DNA of 64,000 nt. Origin: Atherix ibis (lineage: Eukaryota > Arthropoda > Insecta > Diptera > Athericidae). The notes beneath the pieces are model-generated. The model was not told where the DNA came from and did no database searches. It was given only the letters and a program-made list of their open reading frames with translations. The translations under genes and the position numbers were made by a program. The stretch covers positions 73,766,806-73,830,805 of the forward strand of contig OY282608.1 of the NCBI GenBank assembly GCA_958298945.1, read 5' to 3'. Shown piece by piece: positions 31,703-45,607 of the stretch (the stretch's first letter is position 1; the number at the start of each line of letters is the position of its first letter).

Positions 31703-33444
31703 CTACAAACGAACAAACCAACAAACCAACAAACCAACAAACGAAGAAACCAACAAACCAACAAACCAATAAACTAACAAAACAACAAACCAATAAACCA
31801 ACAAACCAATAAACCAATAAACCAACAAACCAACAAACCAACAAACCAACAAACCAACAAACCAAAAAACCAACAAACCAACAAACCAACAAACCAACTA
31901 ACCAACAACCAACAAACCAACAAACAAAAAAACCAACAAACCAACAAACCAACAAACCAACAAATCAACAAATCAACAAGCCAATAGGCCAACAAACCAA
32001 CAAGCCAATAAACGAACAAACCAACAAACCAACAAACCAACAAACCAACAAACCAACAAACCAACAAAACAGCAAACCAACAAACCAACAAGCCAACAAA
32101 CGAACAAGCCAACAAACGAACAAACCAACAAACCAAGTTACCAACACACCAACTAACCAACAAGCCAACAAACCAAAAAACCAACAAACCAACAAACAAA
32201 ACAAACCAACAAACGAACAAACCAACAAACCATCAAACCAACAAGCCAACAAATAAACAAACCAACAAACCAACAAACCAACAAACCAACAAGCCAACAA
32301 ACGAACGAACTAACAAACCAACAAACCAACAAACCAACAAACAAATAAACTACCAAACGAAAAAACCACCAAACCAACAAACCAACAAACCAAAAAACCA
32401 ACAAGCCAACAAACCAAAAAACCAACAAACAAATAAACCAACAAACGAACACACCAACAAACCAACAAGCCAACAAACGCACAAACCAACAAACCAACAA
32501 ACCAACAAACCAACAAACCAACAAACCAACAAACCAACAATCCAACAAATGAACAAACCAACAAACCAACAAACCAACAAGCCAACAAATGAACAAACGA
32601 ACAAACCAACGAACCAACAAACCAACAAACCAACAAACCAACAAACCAACAAGCCAACAAACCAACAACCAACAAACCAACAAACAAAAAAACCTACAAA
32701 CCAACAAACCAACAAACTAACAAACAAAACACCAACAAACTAACAAACCAACAAACCAACTAACCAACAAATCAACAAGCCAACAGGCCAACAAACCAAC
32801 AAGCCAACAAACGAATAAACCAACAAACCAACAAACCAACAAACCAACAAACCAACAAACCAACAAACCAACAAACCAACAAACCAACAAACCAACAAGC
32901 CAACAAACGAACGAACCAACAAACCAAGTAACCAACAAACCAACAACCCAACAAGCCAACAAACCAAAAAACCAACAAACCAACAAACCAACAAACCAAT
33001 AAACCAACAAACCAACAAACCAATAAGCCAACAAACCAACAAGCCAACAAACGAACAAACGAACAAACCAACCAATCAACAAACCAACAAACGAACACAC
33101 CAACAAACCAACAAGCCAACAAACCAACAAACCAACAAACTAACGAACCAAAAAACCAACAAACCAACAAACCAACAAGCCAACAAGCCAACAAACCAAC
33201 AAACCAACAAACCAACAAACGAACAAACGAACAAACCTACAAACCAACAAATCAACAAGCCAACAAACCAAAAAACCAACAAACCAACAAGCCAACAAAC
33301 CAACAAACCAACAAACCAACAAACCAACAAACCAACAAACCAACAAACCAACAAACCAACAAACCAACAAACGAACAAACCAACAAACCAACAAACGAAC
33401 AAACCAACAAACCAACAAACGAACAAACCAACAAACCAACAAAC
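31703..33444. repeat. 1,742-bp tandem higher-order repeat, copy 2
   Basis: Directly abuts copy 1. The last variants stop matching near 33,440, where the sequence continues as the block related to 28.7-29.5 kb. A few point differences from copy 1 are visible, such as an AAACGAAC for AAACCAAC change near 32,597. Confidence 0.9.
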
Positions 33445-35870
33445 CAACAAACGAACAAACCAACAAACCAACAAACCAACAAACAAATAAACTAACAAAC
33501 CCACAAACCAACAAACCAACAAACCAATAAGCCAACAAACCAACAAGCCAACAAACGAAAAAACGAACAAACCAACAAATCAACAAACCAACAAACGAAC
33601 AAACCAACAAACCAACAAGCCAACAAACAAATAGACCAACAATCGAACAAACCGACAAACCAACCAACAAACAAACCAACAAACCAACAAACCAACAAAC
33701 CAACAAACCATCAAGCCAACAAGCCAACAAACCGACAAGCCAACAAACGAACAAACGAACAAACCAACAAATCAACAAACCAACAAACGAACAAACCAAC
33801 AAACCAACAAGCCAACAAACAAATAGACCAACAAACGAACAAACTAACAAACCAACAAACCAACAAACCGACAATAGAACAAACCGACAAACCAACCAAC
33901 AAACAAACCAACAAACCAACAAACCAACAAACCAACAAACGAACAAACCAACAAACCAACAAACGAACAAACCAACAAACCAACAAACCAACAAACGAAC
34001 AAACCAACAAACCAACAAACCAACAAACAAATAAACCAACAAACCCACAAACCAACAAACCAACAAGCCAACAAACCAACAAACCAACAAGCAAACAAAC
34101 CAACAAACGAACAAACCAACAAACCAACAAGCCAACAAATAAGCAAACCAACAAACCAACAAGCCAACAAACCAACAAACCAACAAACGAACAAACCAAA
34201 AAACCATCAAACCAACAAGCCAACAAATAAACAAACCAACAAACCAACAAACCAACAAACCAACAAACCAACAAGCCAAGAAACGAACAACCAACAAACC
34301 AACAAACCGACAAAACAACAAACCAACAAACGAACAAACCGAAAAACCAGCAAACCAACAAACCAACAAAACAACAAGAAAATAAACCAACAAACCAACA
34401 AACCAACAAGCAAACAAGCCAACAAACCAACAAGCCAACAAACGAACAAATGAACAAACCAACAAATCAACAAACCAACAAACGAACAAACCAACAAGCC
34501 AACAAGCCAACAAACAAATAGACCAACAAACGAACAAACCAACAAACCAACAAACCAACAAACCAACAAACCAACAATCGAACAAACCGACAAACCAACC
34601 AACAAACAAACCAACAAACCAACAAACCAACAAACCAACAAACGAACAAACCAACAAACCAACAAACGAACAAACCAACAAACCAACAAACTAACAAACC
34701 AACAAACCAACAAACGAACAAACCAACAAACCAACAAACCAACAAACGAACAAACCAACAAATCAACAAACCAACAAACAAATAAACCAACAAACCCACA
34801 AACCAACAAAACAACAAGCCGACAAACCAACAAGCAAATAAACCAACAAACGAACAAACCAATAAACCAACAAGCCAATAAACAAACAAACCAACAAACC
34901 AACAAGCCAACAAACAAAACAAACCAACAAACGAACAAACCAACAAACCATCAAACCAACAAGCCAACAAATAAACAAACCAACAAACCAACAAACCAAC
35001 AAACCAACAAGCCAACAAACGCACGAACTAACAAACCAACAAACCAACAAACCAACAAACCAACAAACAAATAAACCAACAAACGAACACACCAACAAAC
35101 CAACAAGCCAACAAACGCACAAACCAACAAACCAACAAACCAACAAACCAACAAACCAACAAACCAACAAACCAACAATCCAACAAATGAACAAACCAAC
35201 AAACCAACAAACCAACAAGCCAACAAATGAACAAACCAACAAACCAACAAACCAACAAACCAACAAACCAACAAACCAACAAACCAACAAGCCAACAAAC
35301 CAACAACCAACAAACAAACAAACAAAAAAACCTACAAACCAACAAACCAACAAACCAACAAACAAAAAACCAACAAACCAACAAACCAACAAACCAACTA
35401 ACCAACAAATCAACCAGCCAACAGGCCAACAAACCAACAAGCCAACAAACGAACAAACCAACAAACCAACAAACCAACAAACCAACAAACCAACAAACCA
35501 ACAAACCAACAAACCAACAAACCAACAAACCAACAAACCAACAAACCAACAAGCCAACAAACGAACAAGCCAACAAACGAACAAACCAACAAACCAAGTA
35601 ACCAACAAACCAACAAACCAACAAGCCAACAAACCAACAAACCAAAAAACCAACAAACCAACAAACCAACAAACCAACAAACCAACAAACCAACAAACTA
35701 ACGAACCAAAAAACCAACAAACCAACAAACCAACAAGCCAACAAGCCAACAAACCAACAAACCAACAAACGAACAAACGAACAAACCTACAAACCAACAA
35801 ATCAACAAGCCAACAAACCAAAAAACCAACAAACCAACAAACCAACAAACCAACAAACCAACAAACCAAC
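33444..35870. repeat. Array domain 8: composite of dispersed duplicates
   Basis: The left part pairs with 28.7-29.5 kb (+4,706). The middle (around 34.27-35.0 kb) carries the CCAAGAAACG and AAGCCGACAA blocks typical of 0-3.4 kb and 58-59 kb. The part at 34.95-35.47 kb pairs with 25.77-26.29 kb. No unique sequence is seen. Confidence 0.75.
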
Positions 35871-38800
35871 AAACCAACAAACCAACAAACCAACAAACCA
35901 ACAAACCAACAAGCCAACAAACCAACAAACCCACAAGCCAACAAGCGAACAAACCAACAAGCCAACAAACGAACTGACCAACAAGCCAACAAACCAACAA
36001 ACCACCAACCAAGAAACCAATAAACCAACAAGCCAACAAGCCAACAAACCAAAAAACCAACAAACCAACAAGCCAACAAGACAACAAACCAACAAGCCAA
36101 CAAACGAACAAACGAACAAACCTACAAACGAACAAACCAACAAACCAACAAACCAACAAACGAAGAAACCAATAAACCAACAAGCCAATAAACTAACAAA
36201 ACAACAAACCAACAAACCAACAAACCAATAAACCAATAAACCAACAAACCAACAAACCAACAAACCAACAAACCAACAAACCAAAAAACCAACAAACCAA
36301 CAAACCAACAAACCAACAAACAAACCAACCAACAACCAACAAAACAACAAACAAAAAAACCAACAAACCAACAAACCAACAAACCAACAAACCAACAAAT
36401 CAACAAGCCAACAGGCCAACAAACCAACAAGCCAATAAACGAACAAACCAACAAACCAGCAAACCAACAAACCAACAAACCAACAAACCAACAAAACAAC
36501 AAACCAACAAACCAACAAGCCAACAAACGAACAAGCCAACAAACGAACAAACCAACAAACCAAGTTACCAACACACCAACTAACCAACAAGCCAACAAAC
36601 CAAAAAACCAACAAACCAACAAACAAAACAAACCAACAAACGAACAAACCAACAATCCATCAAACCAACAAGCCAACAAATAAACAAACCAACAAACCAA
36701 CAAACCAACAAACCAACAAGCCAACAAACGAACGAACTAACAAACCAACAAACCAACAAACTAACAAACCAAGAAACCAACAAACCAACAAACAAATAAA
36801 CTACCAAACGAAAAAACCACCAAACCAACAAACCAACAAACCAAAAAACCAACAAGCCAACAAACCAAAAAACCAACAAACAAATAAACCAACAAACGAA
36901 CACACCAACAAACCAACAAGCCAACAAACGCACAAACCAACAAACCAACAAACCAACAAACCAACAAACCAACAATCCAACAAATGAACAAACCAACAAA
37001 CCAACAATACAACAAGCCAACAAATGAACAAACCAACAAACCAACGAACCAACAAACCAACAAACCAACAAACCAACAAACCAACAAGCCAACAAACCAA
37101 CAACCAACAAACCAACAAACAAAAAAACCTACAAACCAACAAACCAACAAACTAACAAACAAAAAACCAACAAACTAACAAACCAACAAACCAACAAACC
37201 AACAAATCAACAAGCCAACAGGCCAACAAACCAACAAGCCAACAAACGAACAAACCAACAAACCAACAAACCAACAAACCAACAAACCAACAAACCAACA
37301 AACCAACAAACCAACAAACCAACAAACCAACAAGCCAACAAACGAACAAACCAACAAACCAAGTAACCAACAAACCAACAACCCAACAAGCCAACAAACC
37401 AAAAAACCAACAAACCAACAAACCAACAAACCAACAAACCAACAAACCAACAAACCAAAAAGCCAACAAACCAACAAGCCAACAAACGAACAAACGAACA
37501 AACCAACCAATCAACAAACCAACAAACGAACAAACCAACAAACCAACAAGCCAACAAACCAACAAACCAACAAACTAACGAACCAAAAAACCAACAAACC
37601 AACAAACCAACAAGCCAACAAGCCAACAAACCAACAAACCAACAAATGAACAAACGAACAAACCTACAAACCAACAAATCAACAAGCCAACAAACCAAAA
37701 AACCAACAAACCAACAAACCAACAAACCAACAAACCAACAAACCAACAAACCAACAAACCAACAAACCAACAAACCAACAAACCAACAAACCAACAAGCC
37801 AACAAACCCACAAGCCAACAAGCGAACAAACCAACAAGCCAACAAACGAACTAACCAACAAGCCAACAAACCAACAAACCACCAACCAAGAAACCAATAA
37901 ACCAACAAACCAATAAGCCAGCAAACCAAAAAACCAACAAACCAACAAGCCAACAAGCCAACAAACCAACAAGCCAACAAACGATCAAACGAACAAACCT
38001 ACAAACGAACAAACCAACAAACCAACAAACCAACAAACGAAGAAACCAACAAACCAACAAACCAATAAACTAACAAGACAACAAACCAACAAACCAACAA
38101 ACCAATAAACCAATAAACCAACAAACCAACAAACCAACAAACCAACAAACCAACAAACCAAAAAACCAACAAACCAACAAACCAACAAACCAACAAACCA
38201 ACAAACCAACCAACCAACAACCAACAAACCAACAAACAAAAAAACCAACAAACCAACAAACCAACAAACCAACAAAACAACAAACCAACAAGCCAACAAA
38301 CCAAAAAACCAACAAACCAACAAACCAACAAACCAACAAACCAACAAACCAACAAACCAACAAACCAACAAACCAACAAACCAACAAACCAACAAACCAA
38401 CAAGCCAACAAACCAACAAACCCACAAGCCAACAAGCGAACAAACCAACAAGCCAACAAACGAACTAACCAACAAGCCAACAAACCAACAAACCACCAAC
38501 CAAGAAACCAATAAACCAACAAACCAACAAGCCAGCAAACCAAAAAACTAACAAACCAACAAGCCAACAAACCAACAAGCCAACAAACGATCAAACGAAC
38601 AAACCTACAAACGAACAAACCAACAAACCAACAAACGAAGAAACCAACAAACCAACAAACCAATAAACTAACAAGACAACAAACCAACAAACCAACAAAC
38701 CAATAAACCAATAAACCAACAAACCAACAAACCAACAAACAAAAAACCAACAAACCAACAAACCAACAAACCAACAAACCAACCAACCAACAACCAACAA

Positions 38801-39840
38801 ACCAACAAACAAAAAAACCAACAAACCAACAAACCAACAAACCAACAAACCAACAAATCAACAAGCCAACAGGCCAACAAACCAACAAGCCAATAAACGA
38901 ACAAACCAACAAACCAACAAACCAACACACCAACTAACCAACAAGCCAACAAACCAAAAAACCAACAAACCAACAAACAAAACAAACCAACAAACGAACA
39001 AACCAACAAACCATCAAACCAACAAGCCAACAAATAAACAAACCAACAAACCCACAAACCAACAAACCAACAAGCCAACAAACGAACGAACTAACAAACC
39101 AACAAACCAACAAACCAACAAACCAACAAACAAATAAACTACCAAACGAAAAAACCACCAAACCAACAAACCAACAAACCAAAAGCCAACAAGCCAACAA
39201 ACCAAAAAACCAACAAACAAATAAACCAACAAACGAACACATCAACAAACCAACAAGCCAACAAACGCACAAACCAACAAACCAACAAACCAACAAACCA
39301 ACAAACCAACAAACCAACAAGCCAACAAACCAACAAACCCACAAGCCAACAAGCGAACAAACCAACAAGCCAACAAACGAACTAACCAACAAGCCAACAA
39401 ACCAACAAACCACCAACCAAGAAACCAATAAACCAACAAACCAACAAGCCAGCAAACCAAAAAACCAACAAACCAACAAGCCAACAAGCCAACAAACCAA
39501 CAAGCCAACAAACGATCAAACGAACAAACCTACAAACGAACAAACCAACAAACCAACAAACCAACAAACGAAGAAACCAACAAACCAACAAACCAATAAA
39601 CTAACAAGACAACAAACCAACAAACCAATAAACCAATAAACCAACAAACCAACAAACCAACAAACAAATAAACTACCAAACGAAAAAACCACCAAACCAA
39701 CAAACCAACAAACCAAAAAACCAACAAGCCAACAAACCAAAAAACCAACAAGCCAACAAACCAAAAAACCAACAAACAAATAAACCAACAAACGAACACA
39801 CCAACAAACCAACAAGCCAACAAACGCACAAACCAACAAA
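35870..39840. repeat. 3,967-bp tandem higher-order repeat, copy 1
   Basis: Rare variants recur at exactly +3,967: GAACTGACC at 35,971 and 39,938, GTTACC at 36,564 and 40,531, and ACAATACAAC at 37,005 and 40,972. Matching begins near 35,870. Constant spacing over about 3 kb indicates a recent event. Confidence 0.9.
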
Positions 39841-42800
39841 CCAACAAACCAACAAACCAACAAACCAACAAACCAACAAGCCAACAAACCAACAAACCCA
39901 CAAGCCAACAAGCGAACAAACCAACAAGCCAACAAACGAACTGACCAACAAGCCAACAAACCAACAAACCACCAACCAAGAAACCAATAAACCAACAAGC
40001 CAACAAGCCAACAAACCAAAAAACCAACAAACCAACAAGCCAACAAGACAACAAACCAACAAGCCAACAAACGAACAAACGAACAAACCTACAAACGAAC
40101 AAACCAACAAACCAACAAACCAACAAACGAAGAAACCAATAAACCAACAAGCCAATAAACTAACAAAACAACAAACCAACAAACCAACAAACCAATAAAC
40201 CAATAAACCAACAAACCAACAAACCAACAAACCAACAAACCAACAAACCAAAAAACCAACAAACCAACAAACCAACAAACCAACAAACAAACCAACCAAC
40301 AACCAACAAAACAACAAACAAAAAAACCAACAAACCAACAAACCAACAAACCAACAAACCAACAAATCAACAAGCCAACAGGCCAACAAACCAACAAGCC
40401 AATAAACGAACAAACCAACAAACCAACAAACCAACAAACCAACAAACCAACAAACCAACAAAACAACAAACCAACAAACCAACAAGCCAACAAACGAACA
40501 AGCCAACAAACGAACAAACCAACAAACCAAGTTACCAACACACCAACTAACCAACAAGCCAACAAACCAAAAAACCAACAAACCAACAAACAAAACAAAC
40601 CAACAAACGAACAAACCAACAATCCATCAAACCAACAAGCCAACAAATAAACAAACCAACAAACCAACAAACCAACAAACCAACAAGCCAACAAACGAAC
40701 GAACTAACAAACCAACAAACCAACAAACTAACAAACCAAGAAACCAACAAACCAACAAACAAATAAACTACCAAACGAAAAAACCACCAAACCAACAAAC
40801 CAACAAACCAAAAAACCAACAAGCCAACAAACCAAAAAACCAACAAACAAATAAACCAACAAACGAACACACCAACAAACCAACAAGCCAACAAACGCAC
40901 AAACCAACAAACCAACAAACCAACAAACCAACAAACCAACAATCCAACAAATGAACAAACCAACAAACCAACAATACAACAAGCCAACAAATGAACAAAC
41001 CAACAAACCAACGAACCAACAAACCAACAAACCAACAAACCAACAAACCAACAAGCCAACAAACCAACAACCAACAAACCAACAAACAAAAAAACCTACA
41101 AACCAACAAACCAACAAACTAACAAACAAAAAACCAACAAACTAACAAACCAACAAACCAACAAACCAACAAATCAACAAGCCAACAGGCCAACAAACCA
41201 ACAAGCCAACAAACGAACAAACCAACAAACCAACAAACCAACAAACCAACAAACCAACAAACCAACAAACCAACAAACCAACAAACCAACAAACCAACAA
41301 GCCAACAAACGAACAAACCAACAAACCAAGTAACCAACAAACCAACAACCCAACAAGCCAACAAACCAAAAAACCAACAAACCAACAAACCAACAAACCA
41401 ACAAACCAACAAACCAACAAACCAAAAAGCCAACAAACCAACAAGCCAACAAACGAACAAACGAACAAACCAACCAATCAACAAACCAACAAACGAACAA
41501 ACCAACAAACCAACAAGCCAACAAACCAACAAACCAACAAACTAACGAACCAAAAAACCAACAAACCAACAAACCAACAAGCCAACAAGCCAACAAACCA
41601 ACAAACCAACAAATGAACAAACGAACAAACCTACAAACCAACAAATCAACAAGCCAACAAACCAAAAAACCAACAAACCAACAAACCAACAAACCAACAA
41701 ACCAACAAACCAACAAACCAACAAACCAACAAACCAACAAACCAACAAACCAACAAACCAACAAGCCAACAAACCCACAAGCCAACAAGCGAACAAACCA
41801 ACAAGCCAACAAACGAACTAACCAACAAGCCAACAAACCAACAAACCACCAACCAAGAAACCAATAAACCAACAAACCAATAAGCCAGCAAACCAAAAAA
41901 CCAACAAACCAACAAGCCAACAAGCCAACAAACCAACAAGCCAACAAACGATCAAACGAACAAACCTACAAACGAACAAACCAACAAACCAACAAACCAA
42001 CAAACGAAGAAACCAACAAACCAACAAACCAATAAACTAACAAGACAACAAACCAACAAACCAACAAACCAATAAACCAATAAACCAACAAACCAACAAA
42101 CCAACAAACCAACAAACCAACAAACCAAAAAACCAACAAACCAACAAACCAACAAACCAACAAACCAACAAACCAACCAACCAACAACCAACAAACCAAC
42201 AAACAAAAAAACCAACAAACCAACAAACCAACAAACCAACAAAACAACAAACCAACAAGCCAACAAACCAAAAAACCAACAAACCAACAAACCAACAAAC
42301 CAACAAACCAACAAACCAACAAACCAACAAACCAACAAACCAACAAACCAACAAACCAACAAACCAACAAGCCAACAAACCAACAAACCCACAAGCCAAC
42401 AAGCGAACAAACCAACAAGCCAACAAACGAACTAACCAACAAGCCAACAAACCAACAAACCACCAACCAAGAAACCAATAAACCAACAAACCAACAAGCC
42501 AGCAAACCAAAAAACTAACAAACCAACAAGCCAACAAACCAACAAGCCAACAAACGATCAAACGAACAAACCTACAAACGAACAAACCAACAAACCAACA
42601 AACGAAGAAACCAACAAACCAACAAACCAATAAACTAACAAGACAACAAACCAACAAACCAACAAACCAATAAACCAATAAACCAACAAACCAACAAACC
42701 AACAAACAAAAAACCAACAAACCAACAAACCAACAAACCAACAAACCAACCAACCAACAACCAACAAACCAACAAACAAAAAAACCAACAAACCAACAAA

Positions 42801-42990
42801 CCAACAAACCAACAAACCAACAAATCAACAAGCCAACAGGCCAACAAACCAACAAGCCAATAAACGAACAAACCAACAAACCAACAAACCAACACACCAA
42901 CTAACCAACAAGCCAACAAACCAAAAAACCAACAAACCAACAAACAAAACAAACCAACAAACGAACAAACCAACAAACCATCAAACCAAC
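39840..42990. repeat. 3,967-bp tandem higher-order repeat, copy 2 (right end lost)
   Basis: Abuts copy 1 and follows it without visible indels to about 42,990. There the pattern jumps: CCATCAAACCAAC is followed by a TAAACTACC block instead of the CAAATAAACAAACC block seen at 39,020. About 0.85 kb of the unit is therefore missing or replaced. One difference from copy 1 is an AAACCAGC versus AAACCAAC change (near 36,457 versus 40,424). Confidence 0.88.
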
Positions 42991-43310
42991 AAACCAACAA
43001 ACAAATAAACTACCAAACGAAAAAACCACCAAACCAACAAACCAACAAACCAACAAGCCAACAAACGAACGAACTAACAAACCAACAAACCAACAAACCA
43101 ACAAACCAACAAACAAATAAACTACCAAACGAAAAAACCACCAAACCAACAAACCAACAAACCAAAAGCCAACAAGCCAACAAACCAAAAAACCAACAAA
43201 CAAATAAACCAACAAACGAACACATCAACAAACCAACAAACCAACAAACCAACAAACCAACAAACAAATAAACTACCAAACGAAAAAACCACCAAACCAA
43301 CAAACCAACA
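42991..43310. repeat. Local triplication of the TACCAAACGAAAAAACC block
   Basis: The marker block AAATAAACTACCAAACG starts at about 43,003, 43,115 and 43,266, giving spacings of 112 and 151 bp. Elsewhere the same marker is usually 0.5 kb or more apart. It sits exactly at the broken right end of the 3,967-bp repeat, so it looks like a rearrangement scar. Confidence 0.82.
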
Positions 43311-44170
43311 AACCAAAAGCCAACAAGCCAACAAACCAAAAAACCAACAAACAAATAAACCAACAAACGAACACATCAACAAACCAACAAGCCAACAAAC
43401 GCACAAACCAACAAACCAACAAACCAACAAACCAACAAACCAACAAACCAACAAGCCAACAAACCAACAAACCCACAAGCCAACAAGCGAACAAACCAAC
43501 AAGCCAACAAACGAACTAACCAACAAGCCAACAAACCAACAAACCACCAACCAAGAAACCAATAAACCAACAAACCAACAAGCCAGCAAACCAAAAAACC
43601 AACAAACCAACAAGCCAACAAGCCAACAAACCAACAAGCCAACAAACGATCAAACGAACAAACCTACAAACGAACAAACCAACAAACCAACAAACCAACA
43701 AACGAAGAAACCAACAAACCAACAAACCAATAAACTAACAAGACAACAAACCAACAAACCAATAAACCAATAAACCAACAAACCAACAAACCAACAAACA
43801 AATAAACTACCAAACGAAAAAACCACCAAACCAACAAACCAACAAACCAAAAAACCAACAAGCCAACAAACCAAAAAACCAACAAACAAATAAACCAACA
43901 AACGAACACACCAACAAACCAACAAGCCAACAAACGCACAAACCAACAAACCAACAAACCAACAAACCAACAAACCAACAAACCAACAAGCCAACAAACC
44001 AACAAACCCACAAGCCAACAAGCGAACAAACCAACAAGCCAACAAACGAACTTACCAAAAAGCCAACAAACCAACAAACCACCAACCAAGAAACCAATAA
44101 ACCAACAAACCAACAAGCCAGCAAACCAACAAGCCAACAAACGATCAAACGAACAAACCTACAAACGAAC
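43310..44170. repeat. Satellite segment matching 46.4-47.1 kb at +3,104
   Basis: Variant order here recurs 3,104 bp downstream: the ACGATCAAACG block at 43,647 recurs at 46,751, and the TACCAAACG block near 43,808 recurs near 46,912. It bridges the 3,967-bp repeat and the ~4.5-kb repeat. Confidence 0.75.
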
Positions 44171-45494
44171 AAACCAACAAACAAAAAAACCAACAAACCA
44201 ACAAACCAACAAACCAACAAACCAACAAACCAACAAGCCAACAAACCAAAAAACCAACAAACCAACAAACCAACAAACCAACAAACCAACAAACCAACAA
44301 ACCAACAAACCAACAAACCAACAAACCAACAAACCAACAAACCAACAAACCAACAAACCAACAAACCAACAAACCCACAAGCCAACAAGCGAACAAACCA
44401 ACCAGCCAACAAACGAACTAACCAACAAGCCAACAAACCAACAAACCACCAACCAAGAAACCAATAAACCAACAAACCAACAAGCCAGCAAACCAAAAAC
44501 CAACAAACCAACAAGCCAACAAACCAACAAGCCAACAAACGATCAAACGAACAAACCTACAAACGAACAAACCAACAAACCAACAAACCAACAAACGAAG
44601 AAACCAACAAACCAACAAACCAATAAACTAACAAGACAACAAACCAACAAACCAACAAACCAATAAACCAATAAACCAACAAACCAACAAACCAACAAAC
44701 CAACAAACCAACAAACGAACAAACCAACAAACCAACAAGCCAACAAACCAACAAACCAACAAACTAACGAACCAAAAAACCAACAAACCAACAAACCAAC
44801 AAGCCAACAAGCCAACAAACCAACAAACCAACAAATGAACAAACGAACAAACCTACAAACCAACAAATCAACAAGCCAACAAACCAAAAAACCAACAAAC
44901 CAACAAACCAACAAACCAACAAACCAACAAACCAACAAACCAACAAACCAACAAACCAACAAACCAACAAACCAACAAACCAACAAGCCAACAAACCAAC
45001 AAACCCACAAGCCAACAAGCGAACAAACCAACAAGCCAACAAACGAACTAACCCACAAGCCAACAAACCAACAAACCACCAACCAAGAAACCAATAAACC
45101 AACAAACCAATAAACCAGCAAACCAAAAAACCAACAAACCAACAAGCCAACAAGCCAACAAACCAACAAGCCAACAAACGATCAAACGAACAAACCTACA
45201 AACGAACAAACCAACAAACCAACAAACCAACAAACGAAGAAACCAACAAACCAACAAACCAATAAACTAACAAGACAACAAACCAACAAACCAACAAACC
45301 AATAAACCAATAAACCAACAAACCAACAAACCAACAAACCAACAAACCAACAAACCAAAAAACCAACAAACCAACAAACCAACAAACCAACAAACCAACC
45401 AACCAACAACCAACAAACCAACAAACAAAAAAACCAACAAACCAACAAACCAACAAACCAACAAACCAACAAACCAACAAGATAACAAACCAAA

Positions 45495-45607
45495 AAACCA
45501 ACAAACCAACAAACCAACAAACCAACAAACCAACAAACCAACAAACCAACAAACCAACAAACCAACAAACCAACAAACCAACAAACCAACAAACCAACAA
45601 ACCAACA
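45495..45607. repeat. Pure consensus tract (~14 units)
   Basis: A perfect run between an AAACCAAA unit and an AAGCCAAC unit. The equivalent tract in copy 2 lies near 49,985-50,093, of about the same length, so the tract length was inherited through the duplication. Confidence 0.82.
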
